DNA from: Azonexaceae bacterium
GTDB taxonomy: Bacteria > Pseudomonadota > Gammaproteobacteria > Burkholderiales > Rhodocyclaceae
Length of the DNA stretch: 6,960 nt
Assembly (NCBI GenBank): GCA_009469685.1
Contig: SSTA01000396.1
Span: forward strand, 1 to 6,960
Direction of reading: 5' to 3'
Shown: piece after piece, positions 1 to 6,960 of the stretch
Numbering within the stretch: the first letter of the stretch is position 1
Layout: every line of letters begins with the position of its first letter
Notes under the pieces: generated by a model
Databases searched by the model: none
Told to the model about the DNA's origin: nothing
The model's input: only the letters and a program-made list of their open reading frames with translations
Made by a program: the position numbers and the translations under genes

Positions 1-90
1 CTGCGACCCATGGTCGCCGCGTGACTCGAACACTAGGCGCACAGCACGCTCGCGGACTTCGGGGGAAAACTTCGTCGATTTCTTCATCAT
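1..90 (-). CDS. IS3-family transposase OrfA, N-terminal fragment (cut by the window edge)
   Basis: The thirty visible codons begin MMKKSTKFSPEVRERAVRLV and continue with FESRGDHGSQ. This is the opening of the helix-turn-helix OrfA subunit of IS3-family transposases (Transposase_8 / HTH_Tnp_1 type), which usually reads (K)xFxPEVRERAVRLVxExxGExxSQ. OrfA recognises the inverted repeats; the DDE catalytic domain is made by programmed frameshifting into OrfB, which would lie to the left of the window. Two ATGs are adjacent, at 90-88 and 87-85. A GGAG at 96-93 is only 2 nt from the first but 5 nt from the second, so the second may be the true start. The reading frame is open to the edge, so it is cut by the window and not visibly broken. 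Confidence 0.85.
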   Translation of the reverse strand, partial: MMKKSTKFSPEVRERAVRLVFESRGDHGSQ

Positions 91-117
91 GGCTCCATCT
101 TCTCAAAGAAGGGAGCC
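91..117 (-). promoter_or_regulatory. Hairpin that can mask the OrfA ribosome binding site
   Basis: On the plus strand GGCTCC (91-96) pairs with GGAGCC (112-117), and CTTCT (99-103) pairs with AGAAG (107-111). This leaves a 3-nt loop (104-106) and a 2-nt AT bulge (97-98). In minus-strand RNA it forms an 11-bp stem ending exactly one base before the first ATG of orfA, with the GGAG ribosome binding site (96-93) inside the 3' arm. Several IS elements (IS10 and IS50 are the classic cases) use such a structure so that transcripts entering from flanking DNA do not express transposase. Pairing is seen directly; the regulatory role is inferred. Confidence 0.6.
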
Positions 118-140
118 TCCTCAAAACCCGGGGCGATTCA
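111..140 (-). repeat. Terminal inverted repeat of the IS3-family element (one copy)
   Basis: Reading the minus strand from 140, the sequence starts TGAATCGCCCCGGG and then runs into TTTTGAGGAGGC. This matches the general form of IS3/IS51-group ends as remembered from the family. The inner boundary at 111 is approximate because the second copy is outside the window. The repeat doubles as coding sequence: its first 20 bases provide the last residues (VNRPGF) and the TGA stop of the interrupted kinase gene. Confidence 0.6.
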
Positions 141-3100
141 CAGCGCCAAGTTTTTCGAGCATGGGGGCGATTTCGCTTGCGGCAAGCCCATCCCGATAGG
201 CGGCTTCGACGGCGGCAGCATAGGTCTGGACTTCGCTGAGTCCGAGCATGGCGGCGACCCCCTTGAGCGTATGGGCCAGGCGCCGGGCTTCGGCTACGTC
301 GGCCACCGCCAGAGCAGTCCCGATTTTCCGCGGATCATCCCGGTGGTTGGCGACGAATTTGCCCAGCATGCGCTGGTAACTGGCCACGCGACCGCGCACG
401 CTCTTGAGTCCGAAATCGACATCCAGGCCGGGAATTGCCCTGAGGGCGCCTTCGATGTCATCCCCACACTCTGGCGCAGGCGCCACTGGAGCCGGAACAT
501 CGTCCGGATGGGGGAGCCAGCGGGCCAGGGCGGAAAAAAGGGCCGCCGGATCGACGGGTTTTGCCACATGATCGTTCATGCCTGCCTCAAGACAACGCTC
601 CCTATCTTCGCCGAAGGCATTGGCGGTCATGGCCAGGATGGGCAATTCCGCGCCTCCGGGGGCGGCGCGGATGGCACGGCTGGCCTCGAGACCATCCATG
701 ACCGGCATCTGGATATCCATGAGAACCAGGGCGTGTTTTCCGGAAAGAGCCTTGTCGACGGCTTCGGCGCCGTTTTCAGCCGTTTCTACCGAAAAGCCGG
801 CTTCGACCAGGAGGTTGCTGGCGACTTCCTGATTGATGGGGTTGTCTTCGACCAACAGGATGGAGACTCCCGCCGCCCGCTGACGCAGGCTTTCCTCAGC
901 TGCGGGCAGCGTTCTGAGGGCGGGCTTTTCCACCCTGGCGGCGACCGGAAGATCCAGGTCGAACCAGAAACTGCTCCCCCGTCCCGGATTGCTTTCGATC
1001 CCCAAGGTGCCGCCCATCAGATCGAGAAGCTTGCGACTGATGGCCAGCCCCAGGCCGGTGCCGCCAAAACGCCGGGTGGTGGAGGAATCAGCCTGCTCGA
1101 AGGCCTGGAAGAGGCGGCCGAAATCCGCCGATGCGATGCCGATGCCGGTGTCGGTCACGTGAATCCGTATCCGGGCGCGACCTGAGTCTTCCCTCAGCAG
1201 ACGTGCCCCGAGTGTCACCAAGCCATGATCGCTGAATTTGACGGCATTGGTGGCGAAATTGATGAGGATTTGCCCCAATCGGAGCGGGTCGCCGATCAGC
1301 ACGGGCGGGAGAGCGGGATCGAGCTCGGTCCTCAGGGACAGGCCTTTAGCCGCAGCGCGGTCGGCAACCAGCAGCCGCGCCTGGGCGAAGAGCTCGGCCA
1401 GGGCAAAGGGTGCCGATTCCAGGGTGAGCTTGCCGGATTCGATCTTGGAGACGTCGAGAATGTCGTTGATGATCGAAAGGAGGTGCTGGGCGGCGTCGCC
1501 CACTTTCCGCAGGCGGTCGAGCTGCTCTGGATTTTCGGCTTGCCGGCTGGCCAGGTGGGTGAGCCCGATGATGGCGTTCATTGGCGTACGGATTTCGTGG
1601 CTCATGTTGGCCAGGAAGGCGCTCTTCGCCTGGCTGGCCCGTTCGGCGGCAGTCTTGGCCTCGGCGAGCTCGGCGGTACGGGCGGCAACCAGCTCTTCCA
1701 GGTGGTGGCGGTGGGCTTCGAGCTCGGTGACGAGACGTTGCTGCTCGGTGACGTCATCCTCGATCGCGAGGTAGTGCGTGACGGTTCCGTCCTCTCCCCG
1801 GACCGGGGAGACATGGGCATTCATGGTGACGTGAGCCCCGTCCTTGGTCCGATTGACGAATTCACCCTTCCAGTCTTGGCCAGCGGCCAGGGCGGCCAGC
1901 AGGCTCGCGTGGGTATGGGCAGGGGTAAGGCCCGAGTGCAGGAGGCGGGGGGTCCGGCCGAGCAGTTCCTCCCGGGAATAGCCGGTGATCCGGAGGAAAG
2001 CGTCGTTAACGTACTCGATTTGCCGGTCCAGGTTGGTGATCAGCACGCCGCTTGAGCTCTGCTCTACGGCAAGGCTCACTTTGCGCAGGGCCTCCTGGGC
2101 GCCCCGGCGCTCACTGATGTCCTGGAAAGTTCCGGTGATAAAGGTACCGCCGCTATCGTCTGCGCGGCCTACGCAGCGGAATTCGACCCAGAAGCGGCGC
2201 CCTCGCCGGGAGGTGACTTCGAATTCGAGAGTGCGGGCTTGTCCGGTGCGCCAACAGGTTGCGAGAAGCTCGGCGAATTGGCTACGGTATTCCGGCACGA
2301 TATAGCCCATGGCTTCATTCAGGGCGGGAGTTTCTCCAGGGGGGTGTTCCAGCAGTTGAAAGACCTCATCGGTCCAGATCAGGATGCCTTTCTCCGGATT
2401 CGCTTTCCAGCCACCCAGACGGGCGATGGCCTGGGATTGCTGGAGGAAGAAGGCGGTTTCCTTCAGGCGCTCGGCAGCCTGCTTGCTTTCGGTAATATCA
2501 CTCCAGATGCAGACAGCATAGGTGGCGCCGCGCAGCTGCAGAGGGCGGCTGGACACGCGGACGTCGACCAGGCTTCCGTCCTTTCTCCGGTGGCGGGTCT
2601 CGGTGTTGAAATGCCCCTCGAATGCCACCTGGTCGCGGGCAGCCTCAATTTCTTCCCGGGTGTGCAGAGCATCGACATCGAAGACCGTCAGCCGGGAGAA
2701 TTCCTCCCGGGTATAACCCAGGAGCCGGGGGCCGACGTCGTTGAACTCGACGAAGCGCATGTCGGGATTGAGGAGCGCGATAGCGACGTCCGCCTGATTG
2801 ACGATGGCGGAATAGAGTTGCTCCCGCTCACTCAGGGCTTCCTGGGCCAAGGTTTCCTCGGTGACGTCGAGGAGATAGGCGAAGGCTCGCAGCTCGCCGT
2901 CGAAGTCGACAAGCTCGGCGGACAATCGGATCCAGTGGGTCCGCCCCTGACGATCGCGCATGTGGGTGCGAAAATCGGCGACGCGGCCTTCGGTGCGCAG
3001 CCGATTCTTCCAGACATCCCGCTCGCTGGGGTCCCTCCACAGGCCGATCTCGACGGAATTTCTACCGATCAGTTCGTTCCGCGACCAACCGAATGTCGTG

Positions 3101-3669
3101 ACGTAGGCGCCATTGACTTCGAGGTAGCGTCCGCTTTCCAGATCGGTGATGGAAATGGCCACCGGGCTGACGTCGAAGGCTGCCGCCATCTGCTTGCGGT
3201 ATTCGCGGACGAGCGTTTCGTTGCGCCGCTGTTCGGTCATGTCGACGATATTGGCGAGAATGACCTTGCGGCCTGCTCCCTCGATGAGGGTGGCGGCCAA
3301 CGAACAGATGCGCAACTGGCCATCCCGGGTGCGGCCCAGAAACTCGTAGTCCCGGATGCGGCCAGTGGCCGCGACGGTTTCGACCATGGTCCGGCGCGCT
3401 GACGGGTCGAGCCAAATACCTTGCTCCAGAGTGCTGCGCCCGACGGCTTCTTCGCGGGTCCAGCCGAAGCAGCGAGTGAAGCTTTCATTGACGTCGAGGA
3501 TCGCCCCATCGTCGAGGGCGGTCAGGGTCATGACCACGGGGCTTTCGTAGAAGGATGCGGCGAGGAGGCCGATACCCTCGGCAGTGATGGTCGATGTCGA
3601 TGGGGGATCAGACGCCTGGGCCGAGGCGGCTGCCGGAGTGCCGGAGGGAGAGCCGGTGTCGGTCGCCAT
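121..3669 (-). CDS. Five-PAS hybrid sensor histidine kinase with receiver and HPt domains; 3' end altered by an IS insertion
   Basis: A cytoplasmic phosphorelay kinase of 1182 aa with no signal peptide or membrane segment. PAS domains lie at about 37-150, 163-276, 285-400, 412-522 and 530-643. A coiled-coil linker (about 640-682) follows, then HisKA with SHEIRTP (phospho-acceptor His691), HATPase (N-box around N804/N808, DTGIG at 840-844, GGTGLGL at 869-875), a receiver (E941/D942, phospho-acceptor D985 in MDIQMP, T1015, K1037) and HPt (His1133 in AHTLKG). All catalytic residues are present, so His-Asp-His transfer to a separate, unlinked response regulator is expected; no response regulator is in the window. 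PAS ligands are unknown. I chose ATG 3669, 10 nt after the rsgA stop; an in-frame ATG at 3735 would overlap rsgA by 56 nt. Neither has a good ribosome binding site, so coupling to rsgA translation is likely. The C-terminus VNRPGF and the TGA come from the IS end at 140, so the last HPt helix is cut short. His1133 remains, and activity may or may not survive. Confidence 0.9.
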   Translation of the reverse strand: MATDTGSPSGTPAAASAQASDPPSTSTITAEGIGLLAASFYESPVVMTLTALDDGAILDVNESFTRCFGWTREEAVGRSTLEQGIWLDPSARRTMVETVAATGRIRDYEFLGRTRDGQLRICSLAATLIEGAGRKVILANIVDMTEQRRNETLVREYRKQMAAAFDVSPVAISITDLESGRYLEVNGAYVTTFGWSRNELIGRNSVEIGLWRDPSERDVWKNRLRTEGRVADFRTHMRDRQGRTHWIRLSAELVDFDGELRAFAYLLDVTEETLAQEALSEREQLYSAIVNQADVAIALLNPDMRFVEFNDVGPRLLGYTREEFSRLTVFDVDALHTREEIEAARDQVAFEGHFNTETRHRRKDGSLVDVRVSSRPLQLRGATYAVCIWSDITESKQAAERLKETAFFLQQSQAIARLGGWKANPEKGILIWTDEVFQLLEHPPGETPALNEAMGYIVPEYRSQFAELLATCWRTGQARTLEFEVTSRRGRRFWVEFRCVGRADDSGGTFITGTFQDISERRGAQEALRKVSLAVEQSSSGVLITNLDRQIEYVNDAFLRITGYSREELLGRTPRLLHSGLTPAHTHASLLAALAAGQDWKGEFVNRTKDGAHVTMNAHVSPVRGEDGTVTHYLAIEDDVTEQQRLVTELEAHRHHLEELVAARTAELAEAKTAAERASQAKSAFLANMSHEIRTPMNAIIGLTHLASRQAENPEQLDRLRKVGDAAQHLLSIINDILDVSKIESGKLTLESAPFALAELFAQARLLVADRAAAKGLSLRTELDPALPPVLIGDPLRLGQILINFATNAVKFSDHGLVTLGARLLREDSGRARIRIHVTDTGIGIASADFGRLFQAFEQADSSTTRRFGGTGLGLAISRKLLDLMGGTLGIESNPGRGSSFWFDLDLPVAARVEKPALRTLPAAEESLRQRAAGVSILLVEDNPINQEVASNLLVEAGFSVETAENGAEAVDKALSGKHALVLMDIQMPVMDGLEASRAIRAAPGGAELPILAMTANAFGEDRERCLEAGMNDHVAKPVDPAALFSALARWLPHPDDVPAPVAPAPECGDDIEGALRAIPGLDVDFGLKSVRGRVASYQRMLGKFVANHRDDPRKIGTALAVADVAEARRLAHTLKGVAAMLGLSEVQTYAAAVEAAYRDGLAASEIAPMLEKLGAVNRPGF

Positions 3670-3679
3670 GGTGGGTCGC

Positions 3680-4546
3680 TCAGCGCTTGGTCTGGACGAT
3701 CCGATGATAGGCCGCGAAACGGCCAGCGTCCACATGGCCGTTCGCTACCGCTGCCTGCAGGGCGCAATCCGGCTCCCGGTCATGCCGGCAGTCGCGGAAG
3801 CGGCAGGCGCCCAGGAACGGCCTGAATTCGGGGAATGCCAGTTCCACCGCCGCCCGGTCCAGATGATTGAGGCCGAATTCCTGCAGGCCGGGGGAATCGA
3901 TCAGGTGGCTCTCGGCGTCCAGGTGGTAGAGGCAGGCGTGGGTCGTGGTGTGCTTTCCCGAATCGAGGGCTGCCGAGATTTCCCGGGTGATGGCGCCGGC
4001 ATCGGGAACCAGGGCGTTGACCAGGGTGGATTTGCCCATGCCCGACTGGCCGACCAGGGCAGCGGTCCGCCCCTGGAGATGAGGGCGGAGGTCTTCCGCG
4101 TGTTCCCGGGCGCAAAGTTCGACCACCGGTGTGCCGAGGCCGGCGAGGACCGCGAGGCGCTGCCGGGCGCCCGGCAGCCGATCGGTAAGATCGGCCTTGT
4201 TCAACACGATAAGCGGCTCAATCTCCTCGGTGGCTGCGGCGACCAGAGCCCGCGACAGCAAGTCTTCCGAAAAGGCGGGTTCGGTGGCCACCACGAGGAC
4301 CAGCAGATCGACATTGGCGGCGATCAGTTTCTGGCGTACTTCGTTGGAGCGGTAGAGCAGGCTGCGACGGGGATGGATGGACTCCACCACGCCCTGGCCT
4401 GGGGCGGTGAGGGCGACCTCGACCCAATCGCCGCAAGCGATGTCGCTTTTCTTGCCGCGGGGAAAACAGGCCAGACGGCTGCCGTCGTCGAGTTCAACCA
4501 CGTACTGACGGCCGTGGGCGGCGACGACGCGTCCCGGCTGGCTCAT
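3680..4546 (-). CDS. rsgA: Ribosome small-subunit-dependent GTPase RsgA (YjeQ)
   Basis: Late-stage 30S assembly factor that binds the decoding region of the small subunit and releases after ribosome-stimulated GTP hydrolysis. The 288-aa protein has an N-terminal OB-fold (about 1-65) and then a circularly permuted GTPase in which G4 (NKAD, 116-119) precedes G1/P-loop (GQSGMGKST, 166-174), the switch threonines (T200-T202) and G3 (DSPG, 217-220). The C-terminal zinc knuckle is complete: C248-x4-C253-x-H255-x5-C261, the same spacing as E. coli YjeQ. It is shorter than E. coli YjeQ (about 350 aa), mainly at the N-terminus; many betaproteobacterial versions are near 300 aa. ATG 4546 lies 3 nt past the TAG stop of the upstream protease gene, with no clear ribosome binding site of its own, so translational coupling is likely. 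The permuted motif order makes the identification very secure. Confidence 0.97.
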   Translation of the reverse strand: MSQPGRVVAAHGRQYVVELDDGSRLACFPRGKKSDIACGDWVEVALTAPGQGVVESIHPRRSLLYRSNEVRQKLIAANVDLLVLVVATEPAFSEDLLSRALVAAATEEIEPLIVLNKADLTDRLPGARQRLAVLAGLGTPVVELCAREHAEDLRPHLQGRTAALVGQSGMGKSTLVNALVPDAGAITREISAALDSGKHTTTHACLYHLDAESHLIDSPGLQEFGLNHLDRAAVELAFPEFRPFLGACRFRDCRHDREPDCALQAAVANGHVDAGRFAAYHRIVQTKR

Positions 4547-4549
4547 GAC

Positions 4550-5812
4550 CTAGGCGGGGCGCAGGCGATGGAGATGTTCGATCCGCTGGGCCGCCGGCGG
4601 ATGGGAGTCGTAGAACAGGGAGTGCAAAGGATCGGGAGTCAAGGTGGCGGCATTGTCCTGGTAGAGCTTGACCAAGGCGCGGACCAGATCGTCGGCGCCG
4701 GCATTTTCGGCGGCGTAGGCGTCGGCCTCGAACTCGTGCCGACGGGAAAGATAGCTGGTCAGCGGATGGAAGGGAAAGGTGAATACCGGAATCACCAGAA
4801 AGAAGAGTACGAGAGCCAGCGCCGTATTGCCCCCCGCGACGCCCAGACCGGCGAAGAAGCCCGGCGTTTCGATGAGCACGCCGAGCAGCCAGAGGAAGAA
4901 GAGGGACAGCAGAAAGCTCAGGGCAATGTGCTTGACCACATGGCGGCGGCGAAAATGGCCCAGTTCGTGGGCGAGAACGGCTTCGACCTCGGCCGGGGCG
5001 AGGCGCTCGAGCAGGGTGTCGAAGAAGACGATGCGCTTGTTGTTGCCGAAGCCGGTGAAATAGGCGTTGCCGTGGCTGGAGCGCTTGGAGCCGTCCATGA
5101 CGAACAGGCCGCTGGACCGGAAGCCGCAGCGGGACAATAGGGCTTCGATGCGAGTCTTCATCTCGCCTTCGCCCAGGGGGGAGAATTTATTGAAGAGCGG
5201 GGCGATCCAGGTGGGATAGATGAAGTGGATGGACAGCGAGAAGACGCACCAGAAAATCCACACGTACAGCCACCATAGACTGCCCAGGTTGCCCATCAGC
5301 CAGAGTACCGCGAGCAGCACGGGAACCCCGATCGCGCCGGCGAGCAGGGACTGCTTGGCGAAATCGGAGAAGAAGAGCCCGAGGGTCATGCGATTGAAAC
5401 CGAAGCGCTCCTCGATCACAAATTGCCGGTAAAGGGCAAAGGGCAGGTCGGCAACCGACTGGATGGCCAGAACGCTGAAAATGAGCGCCAATCCATAGGC
5501 ATGGCCGGAGAGCATGCCTCCCCACAGGCGGTCCAGGGCGGCGAGGCCGCCCCCCAGGGTGAGCAGGAGCAGGAGCGCGCCGTCGGCCATCGCCGCGACC
5601 ATGCCCCAGCGCGTCTTGGCAACGGTGTAGGCGGCCGCCTTGCGGTGGGCTTCGAGGCTGATGCGGCCTGCGAACTGGGCGGGAACCGCATCGGCATGGC
5701 GGCCGACATGGCTCGCCTGACGGGCGGCCAGCCATAGTCGCAGGACCAGCGTGGCGACGAAGGCGGCGAGAAAAAGGGTGGTGACGGCGGCAGGGGAAAG
5801 GGTGTCAGTCAT
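4550..5812 (-). CDS. Ste24-like M48 family membrane zinc metalloprotease
   Basis: An integral inner-membrane protease of 420 aa related to yeast Ste24/CAAX protease 1; bacterial homologues are generally linked to membrane-protein quality control, and the substrate here is unknown. HELGH at 282-286 is the HExxH zinc site, and E362 in FEADAYA supplies the third ligand. The stretch [20 protein letters not shown] (249-268) and the C-terminal YDSHPP (401-406) are Ste24 hallmarks. About seven hydrophobic segments are visible, near 10-31, 71-94, 102-125, 155-174, 178-198, 293-316 and 325-347. The length rules out the shorter HtpX (about 290 aa). I start at ATG 5812; the frame extends to a TTG at 5842, but that would sit only a few bases after the transcription start expected from the TATAAT at 5860-5855. 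It is the first gene of the apparent protease-rsgA-kinase operon and is divergent from orn. Confidence 0.93.
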   Translation of the reverse strand: MTDTLSPAAVTTLFLAAFVATLVLRLWLAARQASHVGRHADAVPAQFAGRISLEAHRKAAAYTVAKTRWGMVAAMADGALLLLLTLGGGLAALDRLWGGMLSGHAYGLALIFSVLAIQSVADLPFALYRQFVIEERFGFNRMTLGLFFSDFAKQSLLAGAIGVPVLLAVLWLMGNLGSLWWLYVWIFWCVFSLSIHFIYPTWIAPLFNKFSPLGEGEMKTRIEALLSRCGFRSSGLFVMDGSKRSSHGNAYFTGFGNNKRIVFFDTLLERLAPAEVEAVLAHELGHFRRRHVVKHIALSFLLSLFFLWLLGVLIETPGFFAGLGVAGGNTALALVLFFLVIPVFTFPFHPLTSYLSRRHEFEADAYAAENAGADDLVRALVKLYQDNAATLTPDPLHSLFYDSHPPAAQRIEHLHRLRPA

Positions 5813-5854
5813 CGAGCTATGCGACAATGAAAACTTTGGCAAAAGAAGCGACGC

Positions 5855-5860
5855 ATTATA
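5855..5860 (-). promoter_or_regulatory. Consensus -10 box (TATAAT) for the protease-rsgA-kinase operon
   Basis: The minus strand reads TATAAT at 5860-5855, a perfect sigma70 -10 hexamer in otherwise GC-rich DNA. Transcription would begin near 5848 and give a leader of about 35 nt before ATG 5812. The matching -35 is weak: AGGTTG or GAGGTT at a 16-17 bp spacer, inside the first codons of orn. The hexamer includes the A of the orn ATG, so polymerase bound here would cover the orn start region. Sequence match is direct; promoter activity is inferred. Confidence 0.5.
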
Positions 5861-6456
5861 TGGCAGGCAATGCGAACAACCTCGTCTGGCTGGACATGGA
5901 AATGACCGGTCTCGATCCCGACCGCGACCGCGTCATCGAACTGGCCATCGTGGTGACCGATTCCGACCTGCGGCTGGTGGCGGAGTCCCCGACCTGGGCC
6001 GTGCACCAGAGCGACGCCGTACTGGCCGCCATGGACGATTGGAACCAGAAAACCCACGGACGTTCCGGACTCATCGATCGGGTGCGGGAATCGGTCCTCG
6101 ACGAAGCCCGGGTGGCCGCCGAAGCGCTGGAATTCCTGCGCAAGTACTCCTCAGCCGGCCATTCCCCGATGTGCGGCAATTCCATCTGCCAGGATCGCCG
6201 ATTCATGGCCCGCCACATGCCCGAACTCGAATCCTTCTTTCACTACCGCAATCTGGACGTCAGCACCCTCAAGGAGTTGTGCAAACGCTGGGTTCCGGAG
6301 GTCTACAAGGGCTTCAAGAAAAAGAGCCGGCACACGGCGCTGGCAGACATCTACGAGTCCATCGACGAACTGAAGTACTACCGGGAACACTTTCTACGAA
6401 TGCAGGCTCAGGCCCCACTTTCGGACAATTCTGGTCACGAGCCCGCCGTGGGATGA
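5860..6456 (+). CDS. orn: Oligoribonuclease (DEDDh 3'-5' exoribonuclease)
   Basis: Degrades 2-5 nt RNA fragments, in practice mainly dinucleotides including pGpG from cyclic di-GMP breakdown, to mononucleotides in the cytoplasm. The protein is 198 aa and begins [20 protein letters not shown], very close to E. coli Orn. The active-site set is complete: D12 and E14 (Exo I), D112 in NSICQDRRF (Exo II), H158 and D163 (Exo [11 protein letters not shown]). These are the same residue numbers as in the E. coli enzyme, which supports ATG 5860 over the in-frame ATG at 5827. An AGAAG at 5844-5848 may be its ribosome binding site, at a rather long 11-nt spacing. The catalytic domain ends near residue 181 ([10 protein letters not shown]), as in E. 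coli, but about 17 further residues rich in Ala, Pro, Ser and Gly follow. orn and rsgA are divergent neighbours in E. coli as well; here a protease gene sits between them. Confidence 0.97.
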   Translation: MAGNANNLVWLDMEMTGLDPDRDRVIELAIVVTDSDLRLVAESPTWAVHQSDAVLAAMDDWNQKTHGRSGLIDRVRESVLDEARVAAEALEFLRKYSSAGHSPMCGNSICQDRRFMARHMPELESFFHYRNLDVSTLKELCKRWVPEVYKGFKKKSRHTALADIYESIDELKYYREHFLRMQAQAPLSDNSGHEPAVG

Positions 6457-6490
6457 ACGACTGCGCGTCGGTTGCCGAAGCAAACGAAAA

Positions 6491-6515
6491 CGCCCGCCCG
6501 GAAACCGGGCGGGCG
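6491..6515 (-). terminator. Intrinsic terminator of the PEP-CTERM gene, possibly also stopping orn
   Basis: A perfect 11-bp GC-only stem (CGCCCGCCCGG at 6491-6501 with CCGGGCGGGCG at 6505-6515) has a 3-nt loop. On the minus strand the stem is followed by TTTTCGTTTG (6490-6481), as expected of a rho-independent terminator for the gene ending at 6538. On the plus strand only GC-rich sequence follows, so for orn it would be at best a pause or an RNA-end stabilising hairpin. It lies in the 81-base gap between the convergent genes, which holds nothing else I recognise. Confidence 0.85.
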
Positions 6516-6537
6516 CGCTGAACTGCAGTGGTGCCAA

Positions 6538-6960
6538 TCAGGCCACGTTTTGCTTGCGACGGCTGAAGCCGAGCAGACCAAACAGGCCCAAACCCAGAAG
6601 GGCGACGGATGCGGGTTCGGGAACTTCAACGGCATCGGTGATCAGCAGCAGGTGCGGATCGACGCAGGCGTAGCCCGTATCGCTACGGCCACCGGAAATG
6701 TTGGCGTTGCCGTAGATGGACTCAAAATTCCCCTGGGCAGTCGCAACGTTCGTGCCGCACGTGCCGCCGAAATACCAACTGCCCTTGGCAGAGCCGGTAT
6801 CAAAAGAGATACCGATGTCGTAGCGGTGATTGGCTTCGAAGGTGAACGAGAGCAGGTCCGAATAGATGTAATCCAGAGAACTCGTCGCGCTGAAGAACTT
6901 GGTCTGGGAAAACAGCAGATTGTTACCGACGGGAGCCCAGTCGACGCTGCCGATCGTGCC
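6538..6960 (-). CDS. PEP-CTERM sorting domain-containing secreted protein (C-terminal 140 aa; start outside window)
   Basis: The frame is open from the right edge to a TGA at 6540-6538. The visible part ends with the tripartite PEP-CTERM signal: VPEPAS (visible residues 113-118), a hydrophobic helix LLGLGLFGLLGF (121-132), and the basic tail SRRKQNVA. In this system exosortase (EpsH/XrtA type) processes exported proteins at the inner membrane, usually in species that make exopolysaccharide or biofilm. The preceding 110 residues look like a beta-rich extracellular domain: many Gly, Ser, Thr, Asn and aromatic residues, and two cysteines (C68 and C99 of the visible part) that could form a disulfide. 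I do not recognise a named family in this domain. The signal peptide should lie beyond the right edge. It is convergent with orn and has its own terminator. Confidence 0.93.
   Translation of the reverse strand, partial: GTIGSVDWAPVGNNLLFSQTKFFSATSSLDYIYSDLLSFTFEANHRYDIGISFDTGSAKGSWYFGGTCGTNVATAQGNFESIYGNANISGGRSDTGYACVDPHLLLITDAVEVPEPASVALLGLGLFGLLGFSRRKQNVA

Larger units (their letters stand above)
1..140 (-). mobile_element. IS3-family insertion sequence, one end only (runs off the left edge)
   Basis: The minus strand at 90-1 encodes an OrfA-type transposase N-terminus. Upstream of it, reading down from position 140, is TGAATCGCCCCGGGTTTTGA. It resembles the TGAACCGCCCCGGG-type terminal inverted repeat I recall for the IS3/IS51 group, whose ends start with TG and end with CA. 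I therefore place the IS boundary at 140/141. The element is transcribed in the same direction as the kinase gene it interrupts, so kinase-operon transcription runs into it. IS3-family elements usually duplicate 3-4 bp of target; if 3 bp, the candidate on this side is CAG at 141-143. The other end, orfB and the frameshift site lie outside the window. Family assignment is fairly sure; the exact boundary is inferred because the partner inverted repeat is not visible. Confidence 0.82.

Noticed and set aside
121..140. VNRPGF as the native kinase C-terminus, with the IS starting at TGAGGAGG (123)
   Set aside because: An IS start at 123 is possible because it also begins with TGA, but the TGAATCGCCCCGGG block from 140 is a better match to IS3/IS51-group ends, and the HPt helix breaks at exactly that point.
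2239..3402. A 387-codon plus-strand open frame inside the kinase gene
   Set aside because: It lies fully antisense to well-conserved PAS domains, and no motif or plausible ribosome binding site was seen. I treat it as a shadow frame, as with the 304- and 276-codon frames at 271-1185 and 1225-2055.
3670..3735. Kinase start at ATG 3735 (22 extra residues)
   Set aside because: It would overlap the rsgA 3' end by 56 nt. The extra residues resemble nothing, and ATG 3669 fits the operon spacing better. Neither start has a strong ribosome binding site, so some doubt remains.
3584..5140. A 518-codon plus-strand open frame crossing the kinase, rsgA and protease genes
   Set aside because: It is antisense to three genes with complete catalytic motifs. 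Its translation shows no recognisable domain, and long antisense frames are expected in GC-rich DNA with strong third-position GC bias.
5813..5842. Protease start at TTG 5842
   Set aside because: It uses a rare start codon and would lie within a few bases of the transcription start predicted from TATAAT at 5860-5855. ATG 5812 gives a normal Ste24-type N-terminus just before the first membrane segment.
5836..5859. Plus-strand TTGGCA (5836-5841) with CATTAT (5854-5859) as an orn promoter
   Set aside because: The spacer is only 12 bp, too short for sigma70, and transcription would begin after the orn ATG.

Overview
The window is a GC-rich bacterial chromosome segment. It most likely comes from a betaproteobacterium of the Rhodocyclales type (Azoarcus, Dechloromonas, Zoogloea or Accumulibacter relatives). 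This is inferred from three things: a PEP-CTERM surface protein, a very E. coli-like oligoribonuclease beside rsgA, and a multi-PAS hybrid kinase. The genus cannot be fixed from the sequence alone.

Layout, left to right. Positions 1-140 are the end of an IS3-family insertion sequence, with the first 30 codons of its orfA on the minus strand. It has landed in the 3' end of a large minus-strand gene (121-3669). That gene encodes a soluble hybrid histidine kinase with five PAS domains, HisKA, HATPase, receiver and HPt domains. The last six codons and the stop of the kinase gene are supplied by the IS end, so the HPt domain has lost its original C-terminus. Upstream of it on the same strand are rsgA (3680-4546, ribosome-assembly GTPase) and a Ste24-like M48 membrane metalloprotease (4550-5812). 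The gaps of 3 and 10 nt suggest one minus-strand operon read protease, rsgA, kinase, then IS. Divergent from it is orn (5860-6456, oligoribonuclease). A perfect TATAAT on the minus strand overlaps the orn start codon and probably belongs to the promoter of the protease-rsgA-kinase operon. A strong hairpin at 6491-6515, with its T-run on the minus strand, terminates a convergent minus-strand gene that runs off the right edge. Its last 140 codons encode a secreted protein ending in a PEP-CTERM sorting signal.

Function. orn and rsgA are housekeeping genes (terminal RNA decay including pGpG, and 30S subunit maturation). They are divergent neighbours in E. coli too, so this is a recognisable ancestral pair with a protease gene between. 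The kinase looks like a lineage-specific addition at the tail of the operon. The PEP-CTERM gene is a separate unit tied to exosortase and extracellular matrix biology. I see no wholly new system. The most interesting local signals are the IS/kinase junction, where the IS recodes the kinase C-terminus and places an RBS-masking hairpin just after the new stop, and the duplicated PAS pair in the kinase.
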